Source: Methanoculleus caldifontis (GTDB lineage: Archaea > Halobacteriota > Methanomicrobia > Methanomicrobiales > Methanoculleaceae). Taken from it: a stretch of DNA of 64,000 bases. The stretch is taken from contig NZ_WBKO01000002.1 in assembly GCF_032842345.1 (NCBI RefSeq), forward strand, positions 454,208 through 518,207. Reading direction: 5' to 3'. A program made the position numbers and the translations under genes. Positions 8,160 through 15,852 of the stretch are shown here, in pieces (position 1 is the stretch's first letter; each line of letters starts with the position of its first letter). Under the pieces are notes generated by a model. It saw only the letters and a program-made list of their open reading frames with translations. It had not been told where the DNA came from and searched no databases.

Positions 8160-8818
8160 CGGCAGTCCTCTGCGATATGGATAATACTCTCTTTGACCTT
8201 GTCGGGGCAAAACGGGAGGCGTGCCGGTGCGTGGTCGACTACCTCGGCGCCGGGGACCCTGAGGCGCTCTTTTTGCAGTTTCTTCGCGGCGTCCACGGGT
8301 TTGAGAATCATGCGAACATACGCGACTACCTCGAGGCGCTCGGCGTGTACGAGCAGGCGGCGTTCGAGGTCTGCTGCCGCACCTACGAGGATGTGAAACT
8401 CAAGATGGTCGAGGCGTATCCGGGTGTCGATGAGACGCTCCGGCGCCTCGCGGACGCCGGGGTCGGGCTTGCGGTCGTCACCGACGCGGAGTCGTTCCAG
8501 GCACGCCGGCGGCTCGATAGGAGCGGGCTTGCCGGGTACTTCGAGGTCGTGGTGACCCCGGAGGTCTCGGGGAAACGGAAACCGGAACCGGACTCCCTGA
8601 TCTACGCCCTCCGGCGGCTTGATACGGCTCCAGGAGAGGCGATGATGGTCGGCGACAGCCTGGTCCGCGATATCGCCCCGGGAAGGCAGATCGGGACGAC
8701 GACCGCGTTCGCCGCCTACGGGGACTGGCGCCCGAACCGGCCCGTGGAGATCGAGGCCGACATCATCCTCCGGAACTTTGCCGAACTCATCGGCCACGTG
8801 GGCATCCCGGGCCGGTGA
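8123..8818 (+). CDS. HAD-superfamily hydrolase (phosphoglycolate-phosphatase-like)
   Basis: 231 residues with all four HAD motifs: CDMDNTLF (nucleophile D18, acid D20), VVTDAES (T120), the lysine in SGKRKPEPDS, and VGDSLVRD (D178, D183). A helical cap lies between motifs I and II. The substrate cannot be told from sequence; phosphoglycolate- or nucleotide-type phosphatases are the nearest kin. The ATG at 8123 lies 37 bases inside the PIN-like gene and is preceded by GGAG, so it is probably the third gene of that operon. A link to nucleotide-signal or RNA-end metabolism is a speculation from context. Confidence 0.8.
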   Translation: MQATPKTRHTTVTAVLCDMDNTLFDLVGAKREACRCVVDYLGAGDPEALFLQFLRGVHGFENHANIRDYLEALGVYEQAAFEVCCRTYEDVKLKMVEAYPGVDETLRRLADAGVGLAVVTDAESFQARRRLDRSGLAGYFEVVVTPEVSGKRKPEPDSLIYALRRLDTAPGEAMMVGDSLVRDIAPGRQIGTTTAFAAYGDWRPNRPVEIEADIILRNFAELIGHVGIPGR

Positions 8819-9154
8819 TCCACCGATACCGGCCTCCCGCGAAGCGCTCCACTCAACCCGGGAGTCCCAACCAGACGAAGCGGGAGTACCGCGGGTGCGG
8901 GTCCGGACATGGGAGTGCCAGAGGTCTTCGAGCCGCGATGGTCTGTCAGGACCGGAGCGTGAGAAGCCATCAGGCTTCGAGCCACGAAGAGATCGGCTAA
9001 CAACCCAGTTCCTCTTCGCGGCTTCGCGGCTTCGCGGCTTCGCGTGAGACTATATCGTTACCCCTATTCCCGACGCACGCGAAGCCGCGAAAAACGCGAA
9101 GACAGGTATCCAGTTCCTCGCGTGACTTGATGGATCAAAGACGGCCGTCCGGGA
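8819..9154. repeat. Intergenic CGAAG-rich repeat, copy A
   Basis: No gene is supported here. At 9013-9048 the unit CTTCGCGG is iterated and ends in TTCGCGTGAG. About 30 bases later its complement CACGCGAAGCCGCGAAAAACGCGAAGA appears (9076-9102), so the two halves form a long imperfect palindrome. The flank at 8900-8990 contains a second family module (GGAGCGTGAGAAGCCATCAGGCTTCGA) that recurs at 52120-52155. The short open frames here are by-products of the repeat. Confidence 0.75.
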
Positions 9155-10009
9155 TCAGCAGAGCGGCGAGGGGGACTGCGAACCCGGCACCGGGAGCCGC
9201 GCCCCGTGGATGATGACCTGCTGGTCGGTCTCCGCGATCTTGCCGAGAATGATTGCTTTCCCCGCCGGGGTCATGGCAAAGACCGGGATCGAGGTCCCCG
9301 CCTGCAGGAGCGCGGCCTTCGCCGCCTCCCGGATATGCTTCGAGGCGCAGGCGGTGAGGAGATCGGCCGCGCCGGCCATCTGGACGGCTTCTTCCTGCGA
9401 GAGCCCGGTCGTGTGGACGGCGACGATCACGGCATCCGGGAACCGCTCGCGGATCGCCGCAGCCTCGGCGGCAGCGGCGGTGGTGACGGCGATACGGCGG
9501 TGGCCGAGCTCTGCCGCCCGGGCGACGCCGGCGGCCTGGTCGATGACGGCGGTCGCAGGATCGAGGACCACGCCTCCGTTCTCTTCGATCCGCGCGATAA
9601 CCTCAGGGATGGGGCTCGTCTTCACGAGGCCCGACATCCGGCCACCGATCCCCTGGATGAGGGCGGGGTTCGTCGCGACCAGCGTCCCGGCCCCGTCGGA
9701 GGCGATCACTGCGGCGTCGAGGTCCCCCCGCCGGACGGCGCTGCTCAGGAGTTCGGAGGCTCCGAAGATGACGAAGTCCGGCCCGGCAAGGACCTCGCGC
9801 TCCGGCGTGCACATCCCGAAGGACCTGATACGCCCCTCGATGTTTCTCTTGATTGCTTCAGGCGTCATCTCCTCGACCGGGCAGGCGAATCGCCGTGCCA
9901 GCGGGCAGTCCTCTATCTGCGGTAAGCCTACCTCGACCACCCGGCCGTTCCGGATCACGACCCGGCATTTGCCGGCGGCCTCTATGATATGTTCGTCACG
10001 GTCGCTCAT
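9155..10009 (-). CDS. Methanogenesis marker protein 8 (DUF2099)
   Basis: 284 residues from the ATG at 10009, where the conserved start MSDRDEHIIEAAGKCRVVI begins. The longer open frame upstream adds a low-complexity extension with no SD. The family occurs almost only in methanogens and close relatives. It has four cysteines near the N-terminus and middle (C43, C51 and C78 region, plus C in the C-terminal third), and an Asp/Gly-rich core (FVIFGASELL, AVIASDGAGTLVATNPALIQG). Its biochemical function is not established. It diverges from the small zinc-ribbon gene at 10151. Confidence 0.85.
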   Translation of the reverse strand: MSDRDEHIIEAAGKCRVVIRNGRVVEVGLPQIEDCPLARRFACPVEEMTPEAIKRNIEGRIRSFGMCTPEREVLAGPDFVIFGASELLSSAVRRGDLDAAVIASDGAGTLVATNPALIQGIGGRMSGLVKTSPIPEVIARIEENGGVVLDPATAVIDQAAGVARAAELGHRRIAVTTAAAAEAAAIRERFPDAVIVAVHTTGLSQEEAVQMAGAADLLTACASKHIREAAKAALLQAGTSIPVFAMTPAGKAIILGKIAETDQQVIIHGARLPVPGSQSPSPLC

Positions 10010-10150
10010 ACGCAGATGGTTGGGCGGGGATGGGAATAATGGTGCCCTCCCCTCCCGGACGCACCCGGGTAAACGCTTATCAGATTGTCCTCCCATGAGA
10101 GTGTGGACAGTTCATGGTACGCATGCAGCAGGAAGATGGGGTGAAGAGTC

Positions 10151-10309
10151 GTGGGCCGGATCTGTAGCCCGTTTGTCGTGCTCGAGTGCAGCAGGGAGTG
10201 CGGGTTCTCCCGGCTCTACAACGAGCCCACCGAGGAGCAGGAGAGGGAGATCGCCGATACGAAGGCCTGCCCCGCCTGCGGCGCTCCCGTCCGGAGAAGG
10301 TTATTCTGA
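10151..10309 (+). CDS. Tiny zinc-ribbon protein (52 residues)
   Basis: GTG at 10151 with GGGGTGA eight bases upstream opens a 52-codon frame ending TGA at 10307-10309. It encodes two cysteine pairs in a rubredoxin/zinc-ribbon layout: C13-x3-C17 (CSREC) and C40-x2-C43 (CPAC), with an additional C5, and a basic end APVRRRLF. It lies 11 bases before the DUF1624 gene in the same direction, so the two are probably co-transcribed. Function unknown. The short length means automated annotation could miss it. Confidence 0.6.
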   Translation: MGRICSPFVVLECSRECGFSRLYNEPTEEQEREIADTKACPACGAPVRRRLF

Positions 10310-10320
10310 CGGCGGGAGCC

Positions 10321-11067
10321 ATGCCGGGGGAGCGCTACTGGGAGATCGACGCCGCCCGGGGCGTCGCCGTCGTGACGATGATCACCTTTCATGCCGCCTT
10401 CGACCTCGACTTCTTCGGCGTCCTGCCCCTGAACGTCTCCGGCGGATTTCTCCGGATGCTCGCCTACCTGACCGCATCGACGTTCATCTTCCTTGTAGGG
10501 GTCTCCTTCACCATCAGTTACGCCAGATCTTCACGCCGGCTCGCGGACCGCGACCTCGCGCTCAAGTACGTCCGGCGCGGCCTGACGATCTTCGGCTACG
10601 GCCTCATCATCACCGCCGTCACCTGGTACTTCCTGCCGTCGGTCTACATCGTCTTCGGCATCCTGCACTTCATCGGGGCGGCGATCGTCCTCGCGCCTCT
10701 CTTCGTCCGGCTCGACGCGGAAAAACTCATCGTGGCGAGCATCGCCTTCCTCATTGCCGGGTACGTCACAAACGCCATCACGGGTCCCTGGCCCCTTCTC
10801 TGGCTCGGCATCCACCCGGCGTCCTTCACGAGCCTCGATTACGTGCCGCTCCTCCCCTGGTTCGGCCTCGTCCTCGTCGGGATGGCCGTCGGCCGCCTCT
10901 ACTATCCTGACGGGCGGCGAGGGTTTACGTTCACGATGGCAGAGCCGGCGCTCTCGCAGCCGCTCTCGTTCCTCGGTCGGCACTCGCTCTTCATCTACTT
11001 CCTGCACCAGCCCGTCATCCTCCTTGCGATCGCAGTCCTCGCGCCGGAGGCGATGGGGCTGGGGTGA
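10321..11067 (+). CDS. DUF1624 / heparan-alpha-glucosaminide acetyltransferase-like membrane protein
   Basis: 248 residues with about seven hydrophobic helices. The N-terminus RYWEIDAARGVAVVTMITFH has the conserved D-x-x-R-G motif and the helix-borne histidine of the family. The end is GRHSLFIYFLHQPVI, as in membrane acyltransferases. The family is thought to move acetyl groups across the membrane, and the substrate here is unknown. The ATG at 10321 is preceded by GGCGGGAG. An upstream in-frame extension from 10186 overlaps the zinc-ribbon gene and was not used. Confidence 0.8.
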   Translation: MPGERYWEIDAARGVAVVTMITFHAAFDLDFFGVLPLNVSGGFLRMLAYLTASTFIFLVGVSFTISYARSSRRLADRDLALKYVRRGLTIFGYGLIITAVTWYFLPSVYIVFGILHFIGAAIVLAPLFVRLDAEKLIVASIAFLIAGYVTNAITGPWPLLWLGIHPASFTSLDYVPLLPWFGLVLVGMAVGRLYYPDGRRGFTFTMAEPALSQPLSFLGRHSLFIYFLHQPVILLAIAVLAPEAMGLG

Positions 11068-11374
11068 GGCTTGCGGTCTCCGTGGCCCGGAGGATCGCCT
11101 GTCTCAACGCGGGAAAGAGAGCGCCAGGAGAAGGAATTAATCGCTGGAGCGGAGATAAGTTGGGGAGAAGTCAGGGCCGGGGCGTGGAATCCAACCTGAA
11201 CGAGACCTCCTCTCAACCCCACCTGGAGATGAAGGATATTCCGAGAAGAGGGGGGCCGGGAGATACACCGATTGCCGCAGGTGCCGTCCGGGCAACGGTG
11301 ACGCCGCCCGGAATGCCCCGGAACAACGTGAGCCAGGAAGATCCAGAACGGGAGATCCTGAACCGGGTGAACCT
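11068..11374 (+). other. Long leader upstream of terC
   Basis: 307 bases without a convincing gene. A frame at 11064-11378 lacks an SD and has no recognisable features. The segment 11150-11370 is purine-rich and could fold. Because terC/alx-type genes in bacteria are often under yybP-ykoY manganese riboswitches, a structured leader was considered, but the known core sequence was not found with confidence. Confidence 0.3.
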
Positions 11375-12439
11375 ATGACAGCAGTAACAGACACAGCGTG
11401 GATCATATTCATCTTCAGTATAGTGGCGCTCCTGGCACTGGACCTCGGCGTCTTCAACCGCAAAGCCCATGTCATAAAACCGAGGGAAGCGCTCCTGCAG
11501 GTCGCCGTCTTCGTCGCCGCCGCGGTGATCTTCAATATCGGGGTATATGTCTGGATGGGTCCCCAGGCAGGGCTGGAGTTCACCACCGGCTACATCATGG
11601 AGCTGATGCTGAGCGTCGACAATCTCTTTGTCTTCGTCATCGTCTTCGCCTCCTTCTGTGTACCCCGAAAAGATCAGCACAAAGTGCTGTTCTACGGCAT
11701 CATCGGGGCTCTGGTATTCCGCCTGGCGTTCATCATGGCGGGCGTGGCGCTGGTGGAAACGTTCTCCTGGGTGCTCTATATCTTCGGCGCCTTCCTGATC
11801 TTCACCGGCATCAGGATGGTAGTCAAGAAGGAAGAGAGACCGGTCGAGCCGGACAGGAACGTCCTGGTCCGCGGGTTCCGGAGGATCATGCCGGTCACCA
11901 GAGACTACGAGGGTGACAGTTTCTTTGTCAGGAAGCCTGATTCGGCCGGCAGGATGGTGGTCTGGGCGACCCCCATGTTCGTGGCCCTGCTGGTGGTGGA
12001 GACCACCGATATCGTATTCGCGGTGGACTCGATCCCTGCAATCCTCGGCATCACCACCAACCCGTTCATCGTCTTCAGTTCCAATGCGTTTGCCATCCTC
12101 GGCCTGCGGTCGATGTACTTCGCGCTGGCCCATTTCATGGCTGCTTTCTGCTACCTGAAGTACGGGCTCGCTGGCATCCTCACCTTCATCGGGACCAAGA
12201 TGCTGGTCGCCGACCTCTACCACGTCCCGGTAGAGATCTCGCTCGCCGTCATCATACTGATCCTGGGGGTGGCCATCGTCACATCCGTTATCAGGAACTG
12301 GCGCACCGGAACCTGTCCGGCGGTGGTAGAAGCCCGGGCAGAGGCCTGTCCCGCCCTCGAGAGCCTCCACGCAGATGACGAGGTGGCTCCCGGGGCAGAG
12401 ACTGCCCGTCCTGCGCCTGATGCCGGAAAGGAGAGGTGA
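11375..12439 (+). CDS. TerC/Alx-family membrane protein
   Basis: 354 residues with about nine membrane helices. Family landmarks are GYIMELMLSVDNLFVFVIVFASF (acidic E/D in helix), TPMFVALLVVETTDIVFAVDSIPAIL and the matching FGAFLIFTGIRM segment. TerC/Alx proteins are implicated in manganese export and in metal loading of exported proteins; the tellurite link is historical. The C-terminal 40 residues are a hydrophilic tail rich in Ala, Glu and Cys, unlike the compact core. The start has GGTGAA six bases upstream. Convergent with adenine deaminase. Confidence 0.88.
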   Translation: MTAVTDTAWIIFIFSIVALLALDLGVFNRKAHVIKPREALLQVAVFVAAAVIFNIGVYVWMGPQAGLEFTTGYIMELMLSVDNLFVFVIVFASFCVPRKDQHKVLFYGIIGALVFRLAFIMAGVALVETFSWVLYIFGAFLIFTGIRMVVKKEERPVEPDRNVLVRGFRRIMPVTRDYEGDSFFVRKPDSAGRMVVWATPMFVALLVVETTDIVFAVDSIPAILGITTNPFIVFSSNAFAILGLRSMYFALAHFMAAFCYLKYGLAGILTFIGTKMLVADLYHVPVEISLAVIILILGVAIVTSVIRNWRTGTCPAVVEARAEACPALESLHADDEVAPGAETARPAPDAGKER

Positions 12440-12576
12440 GCGGGGCCGGACCCGTGCCGGACCACCCGGATCTTCCTCTTCTCTTTTCGCCTCCTGGCCT
12501 GAAGACCGGGGACTTCCCGCTCCGCACACTGAGCTTCAGAAGGCGATTGGAGAGAGAAAGAGCATCCCCGGATGCT

Positions 12577-14184
12577 CTACTCTCTTCTCTCACAAAACAG
12601 CGGCATGTCGCAAAACGCCGTGACATCAAAGACGCCCCGTTCAGTGACCCGAAGCTCGGGGATGACGGTCAGGGCGAGGAACGAGAGGTACATGAAGGGA
12701 TTCTGGATCGCGCCGAGCCGCCGGGCGTGCTCCTCGAGGGGAAGGGAGGTCACCTCGCGCCCGCAAACGACCGCGAGCCCTCCGCCGAGCCGGACCACCT
12801 CGCCGATTGCCCGGACGATATCGGCGTCACCGACCCCGACGGCGACGATGTTGTGGGAGTCGTGGGAGACCGAGCCCGCGATCGCCCCGGCCTTGAGGCC
12901 GAAGCCGTGGACGAGCCCGACGCCGGAGCCGACCGCCCGGTAACGGTCGGTGACGACGGCTTTGAGGATGTCCCGGCCGGTGTCGGGGATGTTGGCGGCA
13001 TCCACCGGGCAGCGCAGGGCGCGGGTCGTGATCTGGCCGGGCACGATCCCGATCACCCGCGCCTCCCCACTGCCGGCGATCCGGATATCGAGCGGCTCCG
13101 GCACGCGGGCGTGCAGGGGGGCCGCAGGGCAGGCAGGCTCGCGGTAGCCGGCATCGACAACCTCGACGCCGCGCTTGAACGTCCGGAGAACGTGGAAAGA
13201 GTCGAGGTCGTCGACGGCGCAGAAGTCGGCAAGTCTTCCCGGGACAAGGGCGCCCCGGTCACGGAGCCCGAACCGCTCGGCGGCCGAGAGCGTGGCCATC
13301 CGGAGCGCCAGTTCGACCCTGAGGCCGGAAGCGACCGCTTTTTTGATACAGTCGTCGATATGCCCCTCGCCGGCGAGCATATCGGCATGCCGGTCGTCGG
13401 TGGCAAAGCAGCACCGCGGCGCCGTGCAGGCATCCACAAGCGGCAGGAGGTCCTTGAGGTTCTTCTCCGTCGAGCCCTCGCGGATCATGATATACATCCC
13501 GCGGAGGAGCTTCTCCCGCGCTTCCTCAAGCGTCGTGCATTCGTGGTCGCTCTGCGCCCCCGCATAGACGTAGGCGTTCAGGTCCTTCCCGGAGAGGAAC
13601 GGCGAATGGCCATCGACGACCTCGAAGAGGTCCATCTTCGCCCGGAGATCCGGATCGCCGGAGAGGACGCCGGGGACGTTCATCACCTCCCCAAGCCCGA
13701 TGACCCCCTCGTGCCCCCGGAACCGGGCGAGGTCTTCTGCCGTGAGCACCGCGCCGCCCGCATCAAGGGGCGTTGCCGGGACGCAGGAGGGGAGCATGAC
13801 GAGAATATCGAGCGGCGTCCGCGCTCCCTCGGCAAGCATATACTCGATCCCCGGCGCCCCGCAGACGTTCGCTATCTCGTGGGGGTCGGCGACCACGGTC
13901 GTCGTGCCGCGGGCGAGGACGAGCCGGGCATACTCCGCCGGTGCGAGGAGAGAACTCTCGATATGGACATGGGCGTCGATCAGGCCGGGCACCACATAGG
14001 TCCCTGCAAGGTCGTACTCCCGCCTCCCCTCGTACTCGCCGAGGCCGACGACGTAGCCGTCCTTCACCGCGAAGTCCGTGCGCTCCCAGGTGCACGTGAA
14101 CGGGTTAAAGACCTTACCGCCGAGAAAGACCGTATCCGCCGGTTCAAGCCCCCTCGCCGCCGCGAGCCCGGCAGGCGTTATCAG
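12577..14184 (-). CDS. ade: Adenine deaminase, probable CTG start
   Basis: Deaminates adenine to hypoxanthine in purine salvage. Metal and catalytic motifs of the AdeC family are present: PGLIDAHVHIESS, VVADPHEIANVCG, IGLGEVMN, DGHSPFLSGKDL, AQSDHECT and CFATDDRHAD. The first ATG/GTG in frame (GTG 14067) would remove about 39 residues (LITPAGLAAARG through VFLGGKVFNPF) that belong to the conserved N-terminal sandwich. The frame stays open to a CTG at 14184 with GGAGG seven bases upstream, and this CTG overlaps the upstream gene's TGA as CTGA. CTG initiation is therefore inferred. Full length would be 535 residues, normal for the family. Confidence 0.85.
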   Translation of the reverse strand: MITPAGLAAARGLEPADTVFLGGKVFNPFTCTWERTDFAVKDGYVVGLGEYEGRREYDLAGTYVVPGLIDAHVHIESSLLAPAEYARLVLARGTTTVVADPHEIANVCGAPGIEYMLAEGARTPLDILVMLPSCVPATPLDAGGAVLTAEDLARFRGHEGVIGLGEVMNVPGVLSGDPDLRAKMDLFEVVDGHSPFLSGKDLNAYVYAGAQSDHECTTLEEAREKLLRGMYIMIREGSTEKNLKDLLPLVDACTAPRCCFATDDRHADMLAGEGHIDDCIKKAVASGLRVELALRMATLSAAERFGLRDRGALVPGRLADFCAVDDLDSFHVLRTFKRGVEVVDAGYREPACPAAPLHARVPEPLDIRIAGSGEARVIGIVPGQITTRALRCPVDAANIPDTGRDILKAVVTDRYRAVGSGVGLVHGFGLKAGAIAGSVSHDSHNIVAVGVGDADIVRAIGEVVRLGGGLAVVCGREVTSLPLEEHARRLGAIQNPFMYLSFLALTVIPELRVTERGVFDVTAFCDMPLFCERRE

Positions 14185-14603
14185 GGTGCCACCTCCAGGT
14201 CGCGGATGACGGATGTCCTCCGCTCCTGACCGACGAATATGGTCAGAAAAGCCCTGTATGACCCGGGCTCGAGGTCGACCGCGACCGTATACTCGTTCTG
14301 CCCCCGGTCGAGGTTGATGTAGCGGGCCTCCGAGAAGACCTCGTGCTGTTCGAACGCGCCCACCTCCATGATCGTCACCTGGAGCACAGCCTTCTCAACG
14401 GGCTCTCCGGTATTCTCCACGTGGATACGGAGGGCGCCGTCGCTGTAGGTCACCTCCTCAAACGCAGTGGAGACACACCCGGCAGCCCCGGCGAGGACGG
14501 CAAGGGCAAGTATAAGAAAACCCATGTACCTGGACATCCGCTCATAGCACCGGAGGCAGGGCGCCGCACCGGCACAGCGGGGGCCGCGGGAACCTTCCGG
14601 CAC
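14181..14603 (-). CDS. Putative lipoprotein / secreted beta-sandwich protein
   Basis: About 140 residues. A hydrophobic segment GFLILALAVLAGAAGC ends in a lipobox-like cysteine. The rest alternates strands (TYSDGALRIHVENTGEPVEKAVLQVTI) like small exported proteins with an immunoglobulin-like fold. The GTG at 14603 has a strong SD (GAGGTGA, five-base spacer). ATG 14537 gives a shorter, more conventional signal peptide. It ends in CTGA shared with the inferred adenine deaminase start, so the two genes are translationally coupled. No specific family recognised. Confidence 0.6.
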   Translation of the reverse strand: MPEGSRGPRCAGAAPCLRCYERMSRYMGFLILALAVLAGAAGCVSTAFEEVTYSDGALRIHVENTGEPVEKAVLQVTIMEVGAFEQHEVFSEARYINLDRGQNEYTVAVDLEPGSYRAFLTIFVGQERRTSVIRDLEVAP

Positions 14604-14625
14604 TATATTCACCTCTAATTATTCA

Positions 14626-14885
14626 CAATTTCGGCTGAAATTATTAAAATATTTTGAAAAAAACGGACGCTGCAAATGTTTCCGATCCCCGAGCGCCCCC
14701 GGGAACGGATCGGGTCCGGCCCGTGCCGGAAGGTGCAGCACCCGGCGCACCCCGCGCTGCTGAGACCGGAACCGGCGGTCCACAACTGCGGGAACGGGGC
14801 AGATGTCACGCCGCAAAAACCCCTAAAAGCCATACCCTTGACGTAAAATCTGAAAACCGGCCAATCCCCCGTATCCCTATCCCTG
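14626..14885. other. Gene-free divergent spacer
   Basis: The first part (14626-14665) is AT-rich and likely holds the promoter of the minus-strand lipoprotein gene. The middle is GC-rich with no gene. Nothing else was recognised. Confidence 0.4.
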
Positions 14886-14925
14886 GTAACATTTAAAATA
14901 TGGCAAGTAATATAATTATATTCAG

Positions 14926-15639
14926 ATGCATAAGGGCGACCGGGACTCCCGTTTCTACAGGATATTCCAGGAACTCCAGGAGCAAGGGCTGATCAGCCGC
15001 AAAAGAAGACTGGTGCAGTGCCGCTTCACCCTCTCCATACGGGCGTACCCGGCACTCAACTCCATCCGCTACCGGCGGACATTCTACGACAGGCACCTTG
15101 CAGGAGCAAACGACGACACGCTCCGGTTCGTCCTGCTCCACGAAGAGGGGCATATCAGGAAAGGCTCCTCGCTCACCTCCGCCCTCCCTGGCCTCCCGGT
15201 TCTCCCGTGCCTCGCCCTCCTCCACCCCCCTATCGAGTCGCTGCCTGCAATTGGCCTCTCGCTCCTGCAGACCACGGGCGGCCTGCTCGCTGCAAAGCTC
15301 GGCCTCATCGTCCTCCTCGTCCTGACGGCCTTCGTTGCCTACCGGGCGTACTACCGTCGCATGTGCGACGAGGAGTTCATAGCCGACCGGTATGCAGCAG
15401 AGGCGATGAGGCGATGCTACCGGATCAGGGATCCTGCGGCCCTCCTCCAGAACCTCTTCGCGGGCCTGCCGGGCAGGGCGCCATCCTCGTGCCGCAGGAA
15501 GACCGGAGGCCTCCTGCAGGCCATCCGCGGGCTCTCTGGCTCCGAACCCGACTACCACCCCCCCATCGCCGAGCGCGTACGGAAAGTCCGCGACGGGAAC
15601 TCCGTCGAGGGCCGCACGGCAACCTGTTTTTCTCGCTGA
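14926..15639 (+). CDS. Membrane-associated M48/M56-like metallopeptidase
   Basis: 237 residues. The zinc-binding motif is LLHEEGHIRKG (H72, E73, H76), and the third ligand is likely E150 in the segment CDEEFIADRYA, matching the E-F-x-A-D signature of M48 peptidases. Two hydrophobic helices (about 84-103 and 108-140) sit between them. The N-terminal 70 residues resemble the propiece of Ste24-type enzymes only loosely. A TATA-like tract TTTAAAATATGG at 14892-14903 sits about 25 bases before the ATG, so the message is nearly leaderless. The substrate is unknown. Confidence 0.7.
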   Translation: MHKGDRDSRFYRIFQELQEQGLISRKRRLVQCRFTLSIRAYPALNSIRYRRTFYDRHLAGANDDTLRFVLLHEEGHIRKGSSLTSALPGLPVLPCLALLHPPIESLPAIGLSLLQTTGGLLAAKLGLIVLLVLTAFVAYRAYYRRMCDEEFIADRYAAEAMRRCYRIRDPAALLQNLFAGLPGRAPSSCRRKTGGLLQAIRGLSGSEPDYHPPIAERVRKVRDGNSVEGRTATCFSR

Positions 15640-15852
15640 AGACCCACAACACCACCCGATCCGGGGCCCGGACCAATGATGGGCCAGAACCCGCCCCGGA
15701 CCACCCCCTGCGCTCACGAAAGCAACACCGCGGATACATGCCCGATCCTCTATTCAGGAAACATATTTTCCTGGAATAAAAAATACCGGCCACAGATCGA
15801 CGGCATAATAAAATAGGTTTAATAATCCCTATTGCAAAGAAGGTATTGAGGG

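Noticed and set aside
9010-9105. CRISPR array
   Set aside because: The repeated units are palindromic, adjacent or inverted, of uneven length and without unique spacers of regular size. No cas genes are near.
11064-11378. Possible 104-residue gene between DUF1624 and terC
   Set aside because: It overlaps the DUF1624 stop, has no SD and no recognisable composition. It is treated as leader.
12436-14229. Plus-strand open frame (597 codons) opposite adenine deaminase
   Set aside because: Antisense read-through without features. The deaminase motifs are clear on the minus strand.
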